Assembly: GCA_016719925.1 (NCBI GenBank)
Contig: JADJYC010000002.1
Span: 682,001-746,000 of the forward strand
Direction of reading: 5' to 3'
Origin: Crocinitomicaceae bacterium
Lineage (GTDB): Bacteria; Bacteroidota; Bacteroidia; Flavobacteriales_D; Crocinitomicaceae
Length of the DNA: 64,000 nt
Shown here: positions 1 through 9,300 of the stretch, one piece after another
Numbering within the stretch: position 1 is the first letter of the stretch
Layout: each line of letters starts with the position of its first letter
Position numbers and translations under genes: made by a program
The notes under the pieces: generated by a model
What the model saw: the letters and a program-made list of their open reading frames with translations, nothing else
Told to the model about the DNA's origin: nothing
The model's database searches: none

Positions 1-675
1 CGCTGATTTTAAAAACAAATAGGGGTATTGATTAACTTTTGAAAAATGAATTGAATCAGTTGATTGTTCAACCCAGTAAGCGCCATAATCTTTTTGAAGA
101 GAAACCGCCTCCCAGTTGAGGTAGGCCTGCTTTAACTTTGGTCTTGCAGAAACAGATAAATCAGTAAGCGGAGCATTTTCTGAAAGTTCATTGGTATTGC
201 ATGTTACTAAATTGCTTTTTGTTTCGCTATTCTGAATGCTTACAGAATAGGAAACAATTCCCTTTGCATCAGTATCTGCGAAAAATAATCCGCAATAATC
301 TGCCAGAGTTTTATCTGTAGAGCTGGCCAGGAGCAAGAGAACGACACTCATTTTTTTTGCTTCATCAGAAAGGGATGAATTTGTCAGAAGTCCTTCAATT
401 AATCCAAGATACGTCAGGTGAGAGCTGTCAGCGGTTTCTCTGAAGTTGCTTACGCGTTGCAGAAATGGTTCAATAACAAAAATTTTATTTTCTGAATCTT
501 AATTTCTTTCAATACGATATCCTCTTTGAAGCCCCTGAATAAAAAGCGAGTGATCACTCATTGCCCAGCGGAGCAGTACGGTATCTTTTTTGACAAAAAA
601 TTTAAGTGCAACAGGATTTTGCTGGCTAAAAAGAAACACCGGAAAAAAACAAAAAAGAATCAGCAGTTTTTTCAT
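1..675 (-). CDS. Exported fibronectin-III-like protein, 3' end outside window, with an in-frame stop
   Basis: The start is the ATG that gives a signal peptide MKKLLILFCFFPVFLFSQ; it overlaps the TGA of the upstream 948-aa gene as ATGA, so the two are translationally coupled. After 57 codons the frame meets TAA (plus positions 499-501), but the same frame then stays open for 166 codons to the window edge and the text continues naturally: 'GYRIERN' before the stop and 'FVIEPFLQRVSNFRETA' after. Further on, 'AYLNWEAVSLQKDYGAYWVEQS' style sequence looks like a fibronectin type III strand pattern (inference). The TAA is therefore a nonsense mutation or a base-call error rather than a gene end. No specific function can be given. 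Confidence 0.6.
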
Positions 676-3518
676 CCGTTTACAATAACGCAATTGGTTC
701 CAAAATCAAAATCTACAGTCATGTTAAGATCGAATAAATCAAAAAGATTTGCCTGCACATTAAGTCCGCCATATACATAAGATGGTTTTGGCATTTTTCC
801 CTGTAAAAGAGCGGCCACACTTCCCTGCAAAACAGTCATGGAATGATCTTTCCAGGCAGCACCAATGTCAAGCCCCATATAAGCATACAGCTGACCTTGT
901 AAAAACCAATAATTCATACCAAATGGTTCAGCAGACCCCTCACAATGACTGGTCGACGCATATTTATAAAGAGTCATATCAAATCCGGCGCCTGCCCAGC
1001 CTGCGGCATATACACTGATGTTTTCGGTAACGTCAAAACTTTTATCGAATGAAGCATTAAAGTTCATTCCGCAGGCAATGCCGCTGCCGGAAGCAATCGA
1101 TGTTTCATTGCGCTGATCAGACATGGTATTGAACACAGAGGCAACCTGCGGTGGAGGATTTGGCATGGGCTCCAGACTTTGACCAAACATGAAATAGGCC
1201 TGAGCAGTTGCAAGATTTAAAATATTGGCAGAGCAGGGATTCGAAGGTTTACCTAAATGAACATACCAGAGATTTGGGCTGATATAAATTTGTGACCAGA
1301 TGGTTGCAGTAACAGCATTGCTGAAATTTGCATTCATATTCAGTTGCGCGTTGAATATTTTTTCCTGATTGTCATAGTTAACATTTACGGCGCCGTTGAC
1401 ATAGTTTGTGGATGAAAATCGTTCTGAGGGTTTACACATGAGGTAAGCGTTGCCCGAGAGATTGATGTATTGTAATCCTCCATTGCTGTTAAACGCCACA
1501 ACCAGAAGAGCATCACCGTTTAAAGCGTCTTCTTTAATACGATTACAAAATCCCGCACCGGCTTTAAAAATCAAACCAGTATTCTGATCGGGAACATAAT
1601 CAGGTGATAATGCAGATCCCGAGCTTGCAGTTGGTGAAACTGATCCAATCATTTGATTTTTGCTGCGCTGATTAATCATGTGATAAGAGACGCCCCCTGT
1701 TATGCTTGAAATTTTAATAGTCGGCCCTAGCGGAATATCTGTTGGAAGTGTTGCATCAACCATCCAGTATCTGTAACCATTTACTCTTCCAAAAGCACAT
1801 GCCATTGACATAGGCGCATCCATTACGTTGTTGATTTTTAATAATAATCCGCCGTAAAATCCTTTACCATAAACCGGATCATTCTGGTGGTAGTTGATAA
1901 TACCGGTAAGATTCACAGCCGTTGTATTAACCGATAGACTGATTGAACTGAGAGAAAAATGGTCGTAGGCCAAACTATGTTTTCCGCTTGAATTTTCAGT
2001 GATTTCAGCAAAAACTTTAACAGCGGTGCTTGCTGAAAAACCGGTGCTCTGGTCAAGGGTGTCTCCTCCTAAATTTAGAGAGATTGTTGCTCCCAGAACC
2101 GGTTGCTGATTGATAATTCCAAATCCAATATCTGAAAGTGAAACAGGAAAATTTCCTGCTTCACCCTGACTTTCTCCCGTTTGGCTGATCAATGAAAAAT
2201 ATCCATTAGTGACATAAGGAGCTACTGTTGTTAGGGTAAAATTTTCAAAACCAATTCCCTGAAATTTCCAGCTGGAATTATCCAGCGTCCACTGACCATT
2301 TAATTTAAGTTGTGGTCTGAATTTTCTGTTTACTCTGGAAACACTCAGTAAGGAGTTTTCATAAACAACCAGTGTAGAATTAAACGCCGGCATTTCGAGA
2401 TTTTCTGAAGGGCTCATGCTGAATGAATAGTCAACCATTCTGGTGTTGTCATTCTGCACTATTAGAGCACGATATTCCAAAGTGTTATTATTAAGCGGAG
2501 GCACAATAAGATCACCGGTTAGTTTACCTTTTGTGATTTTGTTTAGCGTCAGGCCGATCATCAATGAGTCAGCTGAAAACCCCCATTCATCATTCATTGC
2601 GTTTTCGTAGGTACTGAAGAGATTGGTTCCACCAAAATCTCCGGTAATTCCGGCGTCGTCTACAAACATGTTGCTGGCAAAAAGCGTAATCGGATTTTCA
2701 TTTTTATTTAATTCTTCAGGCAGCTCAACTGAAAATTGTTTCAGATAAAAACCACGCCAGAGATTGAGATTTCCCGCATATGTTTCATTGTAACAGGCCG
2801 GGAAAGATGTAACAGGCGGGTTGTTGTAATCACTCATGTCCACATAAGCTTCTGAAACGGTGAATGAAAAATCTTCCATTCCCTTTACCACAAAAGGTGA
2901 AAAATCTACCATCGCCAGCATGTTGTTGAGGTCTGTGCACACAACCGAAAATTCAGCTGTAACACAGGTGTCGGCTGAATTTTCAGGCGGAGAAACAATA
3001 TTACCGCTGAGTAAAAATTTTCCGTGAAGACTGACAGATTCAAATCCGTTGCAGGACCAGCTGACAAAATTCTGCCCGTCATTTTCTAAAAGCAGTTTTG
3101 TGTTTGGCCCCGTTTCAATAAGATGCTGGCTAACTAAAACAAGTTTGGATTGTTCTCCGCCAATGATTCCTTTTGGATTGAACTTAATGTCTTTTGCTGC
3201 AAAAGCCAAAGGCTGTTCTGCCCCCGGAAAATCTAAAGCCAGATAGGCAGAAAAATAAGCCCCATCTGGTAAAAAATAAGCGCTGTCAATAGCAATGATA
3301 ATATCTGTTTGACCAACTTTTTTAACGAGACCAACAGGCAGAGACGGAAGACTGTCTGAATTTAAATTCCCCACTTGTCTTTCCGGATCTTTTACAACTT
3401 CATTCATAGCCATTACTTTTTCCATCAATGAATTGGATTGTTGTGCCATAACTTTTGAGACAAGGGTTATCGCAAAAATCAGGACTGATAGTTTGAGGAA
3501 ATTGAAAGTAAAAGCCAT
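672..3518 (-). CDS. Large exported protein of unknown function (948 aa)
   Basis: The protein begins with an N-terminal hydrophobic segment ending 'VSKVMAQQ', read as a type-I signal peptide of about 25 residues. The rest is rich in short beta-prone stretches, Asn, Ser and Gly, with few cysteines. I see no catalytic motif and no T9SS sorting tail; the C-terminus is 'DFDFGTNCVIVNG'. It is the first gene of a two-gene unit with the fibronectin-like gene, whose ATG overlaps this TGA. A surface or periplasmic structural role is a guess from composition only. I do not recognise the family. Confidence 0.8.
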   Translation of the reverse strand: MAFTFNFLKLSVLIFAITLVSKVMAQQSNSLMEKVMAMNEVVKDPERQVGNLNSDSLPSLPVGLVKKVGQTDIIIAIDSAYFLPDGAYFSAYLALDFPGAEQPLAFAAKDIKFNPKGIIGGEQSKLVLVSQHLIETGPNTKLLLENDGQNFVSWSCNGFESVSLHGKFLLSGNIVSPPENSADTCVTAEFSVVCTDLNNMLAMVDFSPFVVKGMEDFSFTVSEAYVDMSDYNNPPVTSFPACYNETYAGNLNLWRGFYLKQFSVELPEELNKNENPITLFASNMFVDDAGITGDFGGTNLFSTYENAMNDEWGFSADSLMIGLTLNKITKGKLTGDLIVPPLNNNTLEYRALIVQNDNTRMVDYSFSMSPSENLEMPAFNSTLVVYENSLLSVSRVNRKFRPQLKLNGQWTLDNSSWKFQGIGFENFTLTTVAPYVTNGYFSLISQTGESQGEAGNFPVSLSDIGFGIINQQPVLGATISLNLGGDTLDQSTGFSASTAVKVFAEITENSSGKHSLAYDHFSLSSISLSVNTTAVNLTGIINYHQNDPVYGKGFYGGLLLKINNVMDAPMSMACAFGRVNGYRYWMVDATLPTDIPLGPTIKISSITGGVSYHMINQRSKNQMIGSVSPTASSGSALSPDYVPDQNTGLIFKAGAGFCNRIKEDALNGDALLVVAFNSNGGLQYINLSGNAYLMCKPSERFSSTNYVNGAVNVNYDNQEKIFNAQLNMNANFSNAVTATIWSQIYISPNLWYVHLGKPSNPCSANILNLATAQAYFMFGQSLEPMPNPPPQVASVFNTMSDQRNETSIASGSGIACGMNFNASFDKSFDVTENISVYAAGWAGAGFDMTLYKYASTSHCEGSAEPFGMNYWFLQGQLYAYMGLDIGAAWKDHSMTVLQGSVAALLQGKMPKPSYVYGGLNVQANLFDLFDLNMTVDFDFGTNCVIVNG

Positions 3519-3594
3519 TTCAGGGCGCCAAATATAGCAAATGACTTGAAAGAGAAAAGGATAGGATAAAAAATTGAAAGAAAAAAAGCTGTAA

Positions 3595-3957
3595 TTATTT
3601 TACCGCAAGATTAACCGGAATTCCTGTGAGTTTTTGATAATTTTCACCCACTGCAATCATGTCTTCATCACCTGACTCATGATTGAAAGTTACTTTCACG
3701 TTGGCAACAGACAAAGCGTTTTTCAAATCTTTAAGCATGTCCAGTATGCTTGCAATTGAAGATGAGCTGACATATTCGAAATCCAGCACAACATGAATTT
3801 TTTTCAGTGATGATGGGTTGACTTTTCTCAGAATATTTTCATAAAAAACTCCAGCATCCTCCGGATATGATCGGCCTGAAAACTCAATACAGCAATCAGC
3901 TGCGCAGAAATTCACAGCGGGTGTATTTTTAGTTTTAGCAATTTTAAAGTCGCTCAT
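3595..3957 (-). CDS. SiaC-like (DUF1987) STAS-type regulatory protein, 120 aa
   Basis: The 120-aa cytosolic protein matches the DUF1987/SiaC pattern: an N-terminal 'TPAVNF' strand, 'SGRSYPEDAGVFYENIL' near residue 30-45, then 'LDFEYVSSSSIASILDMLKDL', where a Ser run occupies the place of the phosphorylatable Ser/Thr, and a late 'GDEDMIAVGENY'. In Pseudomonas, SiaC is switched by the SiaA phosphatase and SiaB kinase and controls a diguanylate cyclase in aggregation. Here no SiaA or SiaB gene lies alongside, so partners must be elsewhere if they exist. It stands alone between an exported-protein gene and tRNA-Leu. Family assignment is from remembered motifs; function in this organism is inferred. 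Confidence 0.7.
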   Translation of the reverse strand: MSDFKIAKTKNTPAVNFCAADCCIEFSGRSYPEDAGVFYENILRKVNPSSLKKIHVVLDFEYVSSSSIASILDMLKDLKNALSVANVKVTFNHESGDEDMIAVGENYQKLTGIPVNLAVK

Positions 3958-4173
3958 TTTCAGGGTGTCGGTAATTCAGTTTGAGCCTGTTTCGAATAGC
4001 AGTTTTTACAGGCGGTTGTAAAGATAATAATTGCCGATTAATGAGTCTGAAAAATTCGATGTTTAGCAGAACACAATCACCTAAATCGATCAATTTAAAA
4101 GATGAATTCAAATAATATTTATTCCGGATGCATTGATTTTCTTATTCCGGTATCGAACATCTTTCAATTTATA

Positions 4174-4181
4174 TAACTTTG
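4174..4181 (+). promoter_or_regulatory. Bacteroidota -7 element for tRNA-Leu
   Basis: TAACTTTG matches the TAnnTTTG consensus of Bacteroidota housekeeping promoters exactly and sits 7 nt before the mature tRNA 5' end. No clear TTG -33 box is present at the usual 19-bp spacing, so only half the promoter is supported. Confidence 0.45.
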
Positions 4182-4188
4182 CACGCCT

Positions 4189-4272
4189 GCCCACGTGGCG
4201 AAATTGGTAAACGTTGCGGTCTCAGAAGCCGTTGGAGTTAAATCCTTGGGAGTTCGAGTCTCCCCGTGGGCA
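4189..4272 (+). tRNA. tRNA-Leu (anticodon CAG)
   Basis: A class II cloverleaf can be drawn by hand. The acceptor GCCCACG pairs with CGTGGGC and the discriminator is A. The T-arm is GGAG-type, GGGAG/CTCCC around TTCGAGT. The anticodon loop is CTCAGAA with CAG at 4223-4225, on a five-pair stem that includes two wobble pairs. A long variable arm follows, as expected for leucine. CCA is not encoded. It reads CUG codons. A TAnnTTTG element precedes it and a hairpin terminator follows. Confidence 0.93.
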
Positions 4273-4308
4273 CAAATCAGAGTGCCACATAGTGGCCGCT
4301 ATGCGGAG

Positions 4309-4346
4309 AGTGAGTGAACAGAGTGTTCATTCACTTTTTTGTTTTT
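4309..4346 (+). terminator. Rho-independent terminator of tRNA-Leu
   Basis: AGTGAGTGAAC pairs with GTTCATTCACT (one G-T wobble) around a short loop, and the 3' arm runs straight into a T-rich tail. It lies about 40 nt after the tRNA on the same strand. Confidence 0.75.
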
Positions 4347-4391
4347 ATAATACACAAATTTCTCCCTTTTAATCTTCCTCCCAGTTAAAGT

Positions 4392-4423
4392 CTTCCTCCC
4401 CTCGGGGAGGATTGAGGAGGGGG
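4392..4423. repeat. Dispersed GC-rich intergenic repeat, copy 1
   Basis: The element combines a short hairpin (CTCCCC / GGGGAG) with GGGAGGATTGAGGAGGGGG. A copy with the same 19-base core in the opposite orientation lies at 6275-6293, on the other side of the glycine-rich gene. The two look like members of a small non-coding repeat family. Confidence 0.6.
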
Positions 4424-4479
4424 AAACGGATTATGGTAGAGGTTGTATTGATTGTCTTTTTGGCTTAGATCTTTGAGAC

Positions 4480-4510
4480 AAAAAAGGGGCGAAGAAAAAC
4501 TCTTCGCCCC
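4480..4510 (-). terminator. Rho-independent terminator of the glycine-rich gene
   Basis: GGGGCGAAGA and TCTTCGCCCC form a perfect 10-bp stem with a 5-nt loop. Read on the minus strand, the hairpin is followed by a run of T. It lies 25 nt past the stop of the glycine-rich gene. Confidence 0.85.
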
Positions 4511-4534
4511 CAAATAGTTCAAACGCTAAATTAC

Positions 4535-5887
4535 TTATTCTTTAACCAATTGGTTGGTTGAAATAATTCCGTTTTCATCACTCAGTTTCAAAACATATAC
4601 GCCCGGAGCAAGTGCTTCGGTAATTAATGTAAATGTTTGTCCTGATTCATTTGAAGAAATTACTTCTCTTCCTTCTGCATCATAGATGACAGCTGTAATC
4701 ATTTCAAACGAAGCCGGAAGGGAAATTGTAACTAAATCAGAAATAGGGTTAGGGTAAACCTGAATGTCTGTATTCGAATTTTCTTCGATTCCCACTTGTG
4801 TAATTGAAAAACAAGCAGAAGTGTCAACGCATCCGTTTCCATTATCTAATTCTACTGCATAAGATCCGTTTGCTGTTGCGGTGAATGACTGATTGGTTGC
4901 TCCTCCAACAACCGAATAACCTGTTCCGCAATTCAGCCACTGATAAGTAACACCAGCCTGAAGAGCGTTAAGCGTAATATCAGATTGACCAACTGCAGTT
5001 GTCATAATTGGAGAGCTGAGAATGTAAGTGATTGTAACCTGGCCGTTTCCGTTTCTAACTCCTGCAATGATATTTGAATTGTTCAGCGTTCCTGTGTAGG
5101 ATGATCCACCACCACCACCACCACCGGGAGTAGTGTCCCATCCGTTTCCTCCTGCACCACCACCGTAGTATCCGCCGCCACCGCCGCCGCCGCCGCCAGT
5201 GCCGTTATAAAATGTAGTGTTCCCTGTTCCGCCTGATCCAAGAAACCCATTATTGCCTGCGCCTGTATAACCGGGGCTGCAAATAGAGCCATAATATCCG
5301 TTACCTGCACCACCGGCAGAAGTTGTTGCAGTAAATCCTCCGTTTCCTCCTGTAAACCCACAGAAACAAGCATCACTTATTCCAGGAAAACCATCCATTC
5401 CTGATCCTTCTCCACCGTCACCAGCAGGAAGAGCAGGCTGACAATCGATCCAAACGCCATTGTGACCGCCACCACCACCGCCACCAGCAATAATTATACG
5501 ATCTGCTAAGGCAGTTCCCCCGATGCGCACATCACTTGCACCGCCACCATATCCTCCATATCCCGGATCAACAACCATAGCAAAATTGATGTAACCGTTT
5601 TTCCCTCCTTGTCCACCACCATTATACCCATCTTGTCCGCCAACCTGAATATAAAGTTTATCACCCGCTGTTACGTCTAATCTTCCGGTTGCAAAAGCTC
5701 CTTTGCCTCCAATACCCCCAAGAGCAGGTGTTTCTCCCTGTGCTCCCCAAACGTTGATGATTACGCTGTCAACACAATTCGGAATTATTAATGAATCCAG
5801 ATCTCCCGAATAACTGAAGCTGATTGTTTGCGAAAATCCGGAGAGCATCCATGATGCCGCAATTAAAGTAAGTAGTTGTTTTTTCAT
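4535..5887 (-). CDS. Glycine-rich T9SS-exported protein, ALK/LTK-type glycine-rich domain
   Basis: The start is the ATG of MKKQLLTLIAASWMLSGFSQ, a clean signal peptide; an upstream in-frame ATG would precede it with 21 residues that do not look like a signal. Length is 450 aa. Residues about 25-80 form a beta region ending 'INVWGAQGETPALGG'; residues about 50-290 carry many Gly runs, including G8-G9, with 'GGASDVRIGG' and 'RIIIAGGGGGGG', the pattern of the Gly_rich family that includes the ALK receptor extracellular segment. An immunoglobulin-like part with 'TYQWLNCGTG' follows. The C-terminus is a T9SS sorting domain starting 'IQVYPNPISDLVTISLP'. It is predicted to be exported and anchored at the cell surface. 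Ligand and role are unknown. A strong terminator follows. Confidence 0.85.
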   Translation of the reverse strand: MKKQLLTLIAASWMLSGFSQTISFSYSGDLDSLIIPNCVDSVIINVWGAQGETPALGGIGGKGAFATGRLDVTAGDKLYIQVGGQDGYNGGGQGGKNGYINFAMVVDPGYGGYGGGASDVRIGGTALADRIIIAGGGGGGGHNGVWIDCQPALPAGDGGEGSGMDGFPGISDACFCGFTGGNGGFTATTSAGGAGNGYYGSICSPGYTGAGNNGFLGSGGTGNTTFYNGTGGGGGGGGGYYGGGAGGNGWDTTPGGGGGGGSSYTGTLNNSNIIAGVRNGNGQVTITYILSSPIMTTAVGQSDITLNALQAGVTYQWLNCGTGYSVVGGATNQSFTATANGSYAVELDNGNGCVDTSACFSITQVGIEENSNTDIQVYPNPISDLVTISLPASFEMITAVIYDAEGREVISSNESGQTFTLITEALAPGVYVLKLSDENGIISTNQLVKE

Positions 5888-5946
5888 AAGCGATTTTGTT
5901 ACAGACAAATATAGAGGAAAACATGGTTGAATAAAAATTCTGCAAA

Positions 5947-6174
5947 TCATTGGTCGATGATCTCATCATTTGAATTGTCTTTTTCATCCAGAAAAAAAGT
6001 GCTGACAATTGCCCAAATCACAGTAAGCGGAATATAAATAATGACCGCAACTGCAAGCAAAGAAATAATATCAAAACGAAAATCCTCTTTCCAAAAATTA
6101 GAAATCAATACATAAATTCCGCTGAGAATAACTGAAAATACTACTCTGTATTTAAGTTGGTTGAGAAGTTTCAT
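5947..6174 (-). CDS. Small two-helix membrane protein (75 aa)
   Basis: Two hydrophobic segments, near residues 8-26 and 38-63, are separated by a polar stretch with 'FWKEDFRFD'; the tail is acidic ('DEKDNSNDEIIDQ'). That is a small inner-membrane protein with a cytoplasmic or periplasmic acidic tail. It lies 59 nt upstream of the glycine-rich gene on the same strand and may share its transcript. Family not recognised. Confidence 0.6.
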   Translation of the reverse strand: MKLLNQLKYRVVFSVILSGIYVLISNFWKEDFRFDIISLLAVAVIIYIPLTVIWAIVSTFFLDEKDNSNDEIIDQ

Positions 6175-6271
6175 GCTGTTAAAGATAGGGAGGAAATGGT
6201 TGTTTTAATTCATCTAATTGGATGGTGGTAGTTTCAGCCATTTCACTCTCGCTCTCGCACTCATTCTGAAT

Positions 6272-6335
6272 TCTCCCCCTCCTCAATCCTCCCAGGGGGA
6301 GGAAGAATACAAAATTTCCCTCTCTAAGAGAGGGA
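6272..6335. repeat. Dispersed GC-rich intergenic repeat, copy 2, with adjacent palindrome
   Basis: Positions 6275-6293 repeat the 19-base core of the element at 4405-4423 in inverse orientation, again with a short GGGGGAGG hairpin half. It is followed at 6317-6335 by a second near-perfect palindrome, TCCCTCTCT-A-AGAGAGGGA, and by 'AGGGCGAGGAG'. This fills most of the 177-nt gap between the membrane protein and ileS. No coding potential is evident. Confidence 0.6.
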
Positions 6336-6351
6336 TCAAGGGCGAGGAGAA

Positions 6352-9300
6352 CTAAGATTTCACCAACCCAATAAACGTCTCTCCCTCTTCCAATTCAGCA
6401 TTGAGCGCTTTGCTTGGATCCAGTTTCCCAAATGCAATTTCTTTGGCCAGCACTTCGTTGCAGATGTATTCTCTGTTAGCTTCAATGGCGGTTTTTACCA
6501 AATCGTTGGTGTCAATGGTGAGGTGAATGCGATCGTTGACTTCCAGTCCAGAATCTTTGCGCAAATTTTGTACACGGTTGATAATTTCTCTGGCAATTCC
6601 TTCACGTTTTAAGTCGTCAGTCAAAGTCACATCAAGAGCAACCGTCATGCGGCCTTCAGAGGCAACTAACCAACCCGGAATATCATCTGTACTGATTTCA
6701 AAATCTTCCATTTCTAAAACAATTTCTGCTCCGTCAATGGTTCCGTTCCAGCCGTTTTGTGATTCTATTTTTTGAATGTCGGCATTGGTCCAGTTTTTTG
6801 CAAGCTCAGTAATGGCCTTCATTTGCTTGCCGTATTTTTTACCAATGGTTTTAAAATTGGGTTTGATTTTTTTTACCATAATCCCATTGGTGTCTTCCAG
6901 CAATTCAATTTGTTTGATGTTTACTTCAGACAAAATAATTTCTTTCACATCTTCAATTCTGCGTGTAAAATCTTTGTCCAATACCGGAACCATAATGCGC
7001 TGCAGCGGTTGTCTTACCTTGATTTGCTCCTTTTTTCGGAGCGATAAAACCATGGAAGAAACTTTTTGCGCAATGTCCATTTTCTCTTCCAAATCCAAAT
7101 CAATTTCAGAAGAATTAGAAGCAGGAATCAATGCCAAATGAACCGACTCAACCGAATGTCTTTTTGAAATTTTGTTGAGGTCATTAAACAATTGATCCAA
7201 ATAAAATGGGGCGATTGGCGCGCCGAGTATAGCAACGGTTTCCAGACATCTGTACAAAGTCTGATATGCTGATATTTTATCTGCTTCATACGATCCTTTC
7301 CAGAAACGACGACGACATAAACGCACATACCAATTTGATAATTCATCACCTACAAATTCCTGAATTGCACGACCCGCCTTTGTTGGTTCGTAATCGGCAT
7401 ATGCATCATCCACTGTTTTAATTAATGAATTCAGCTTAGATAAAATCCAGCGATCCATTTCCGGACGATCTCTGTAATCAATCTCTTTCTCTGCAAATGA
7501 GAATCCATCAATGTTTGCATACAATACAAAAAACGAATACGTATTGTAAAGTGTACCAAAAAATTTGCGTTGAGATTCTACAATTCCGTCTTTGTCGAAT
7601 TTAAGATTATCCCACGGTTGCGCATTGGTAACCATGTACCAGCGGGTAGCATCTGGCCCAAAAGTTTTTAGTGTTTCAAATGGGTCAACCGTATTGTTCA
7701 ATCGTTTGGACATTTTCTGTCCGTTTTTATCTAAAACAAGTCCGTTTGAAACAACATTTTTGTATGCAACAGAATCAAAAACAAGTGTGCCAATTACGTG
7801 TTGCGTATAGAACCAGCCGCGCGTCTGGTCTACGCCTTCTGCAATAAAATCAGCCGGGAAATATTTGCGTGAATCAATGTTTTCTTTGTTCTCAAACGGA
7901 TAGTGAAATTGCGCATAAGGCGCCGCGCCTGAGTCAAACCAAACATCAATCAAATCGCTTTCACGTTTCATTGGTTTACCCGAGGCAGAAACTAAAATCA
8001 AATTGTCCACATAATTTTTATGCAGATCCACTTTTGCATAATTGCTGTCAGACATGTCTCCGGGTACAAAATCTTTCAAAGGATTTTCTTTCATCACACC
8101 CGCTGCAACCGCTTTATCCACTTCAGTTTTCAGCTGTTCAACAGAGCCAATACAAATTTGTTCTGATTTATCTTCTGATGTCCACACCGGAATAGGAATT
8201 CCCCAGTAACGTGAACGGGATAAATTCCAGTCGTTAGCATTTTTTAACCACTCACCAAAACGTCCTTCACCGGTTGATTTTGGTTTCCAGTTGATGGTGC
8301 CGTTTAGTTCAACCATTCTTTCACGTTGATCAGAAACTTTTATGAACCAAGAATCTAACGGATAATACAAAACTGGTTTATCTGTGCGCCAGCAGTGAGG
8401 ATAGTTATGCTCGTATTTTTCAATTTTGAAAGCCTTGTTTTCAATTTTCAATTTCAATGTGATGCGCTCATCAACACTCATGTATGCTTTCAAATCAGCG
8501 ATGATGTGTTTGAGATTTTCTTTCTGTTTTGCTAATTCAAACTCTGCTTCGTTGCCTTCAAGATATTCTGCTTTTACATATTCTCCGGCCAAACCAAAAA
8601 TCGGATCTGAAACTTCTTTTCTGAATTTTCCTTGCAGATCAACTAACGGAACCGGAGTACCATGTTCATCCAACACCAACATCGGCGGAACGCCGGCTTG
8701 CTTGGCAACAAAAGCGTCGTCAGCACCAAAGGTTGGTGCGGTGTGTACGATTCCTGTTCCGTCTTCGGTTGTTACAAAATCTCCCGGAATAACTACGAAT
8801 GCTTTTTCGGCATCATAGTATGGTTTTGCATAGGGGAGAAGTTGTTCGTATTTGATTCCGACCAGGTCAGAGCCTTTGCATTCGCCAGCAATGAAATAGG
8901 GAATTTTTTTATCGCCTGCTGCATAAATCAAATCACCTGCAGATTCAACCGCCGCAAACTTGCCGCTGAACTGTTTTGCAACCAAATTTTTTGCAAGAAT
9001 GACATTGATTTTTTCGTGTGTGTATTGGTTGAAAGTTGCAACTAAAACATAGTCTATTTTGGGCCCAACGGTCAATGCAGTGTTTGATGGAAGTGTCCAT
9101 GGGGTGGTTGTCCAGGCTAAGATAAATGTGTTCCCGCCCCCAATTGGAATTTGGAATTTGAGATTTGGAATTTGAGACTCTAAAACTTTGAACATTGCCA
9201 CACACGTTGTGTCCTTCACATCTTTGTAACAACCCGGCTGATTCAATTCATGTGACGACAACCCGGTTCCCGCTTTTGGTGAATAAGGCTGAATGGTGTA

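Noticed and set aside
4535..5400. Long open frame antisense or frame-shifted within the glycine-rich gene
   Set aside because: GGN-rich DNA opens other frames by composition; only the frame with signal peptide and T9SS tail is supported.
6527..9232. Several open frames antisense to ileS
   Set aside because: They follow the codon periodicity of ileS on the other strand, have no promoter or family text, and are shadows.
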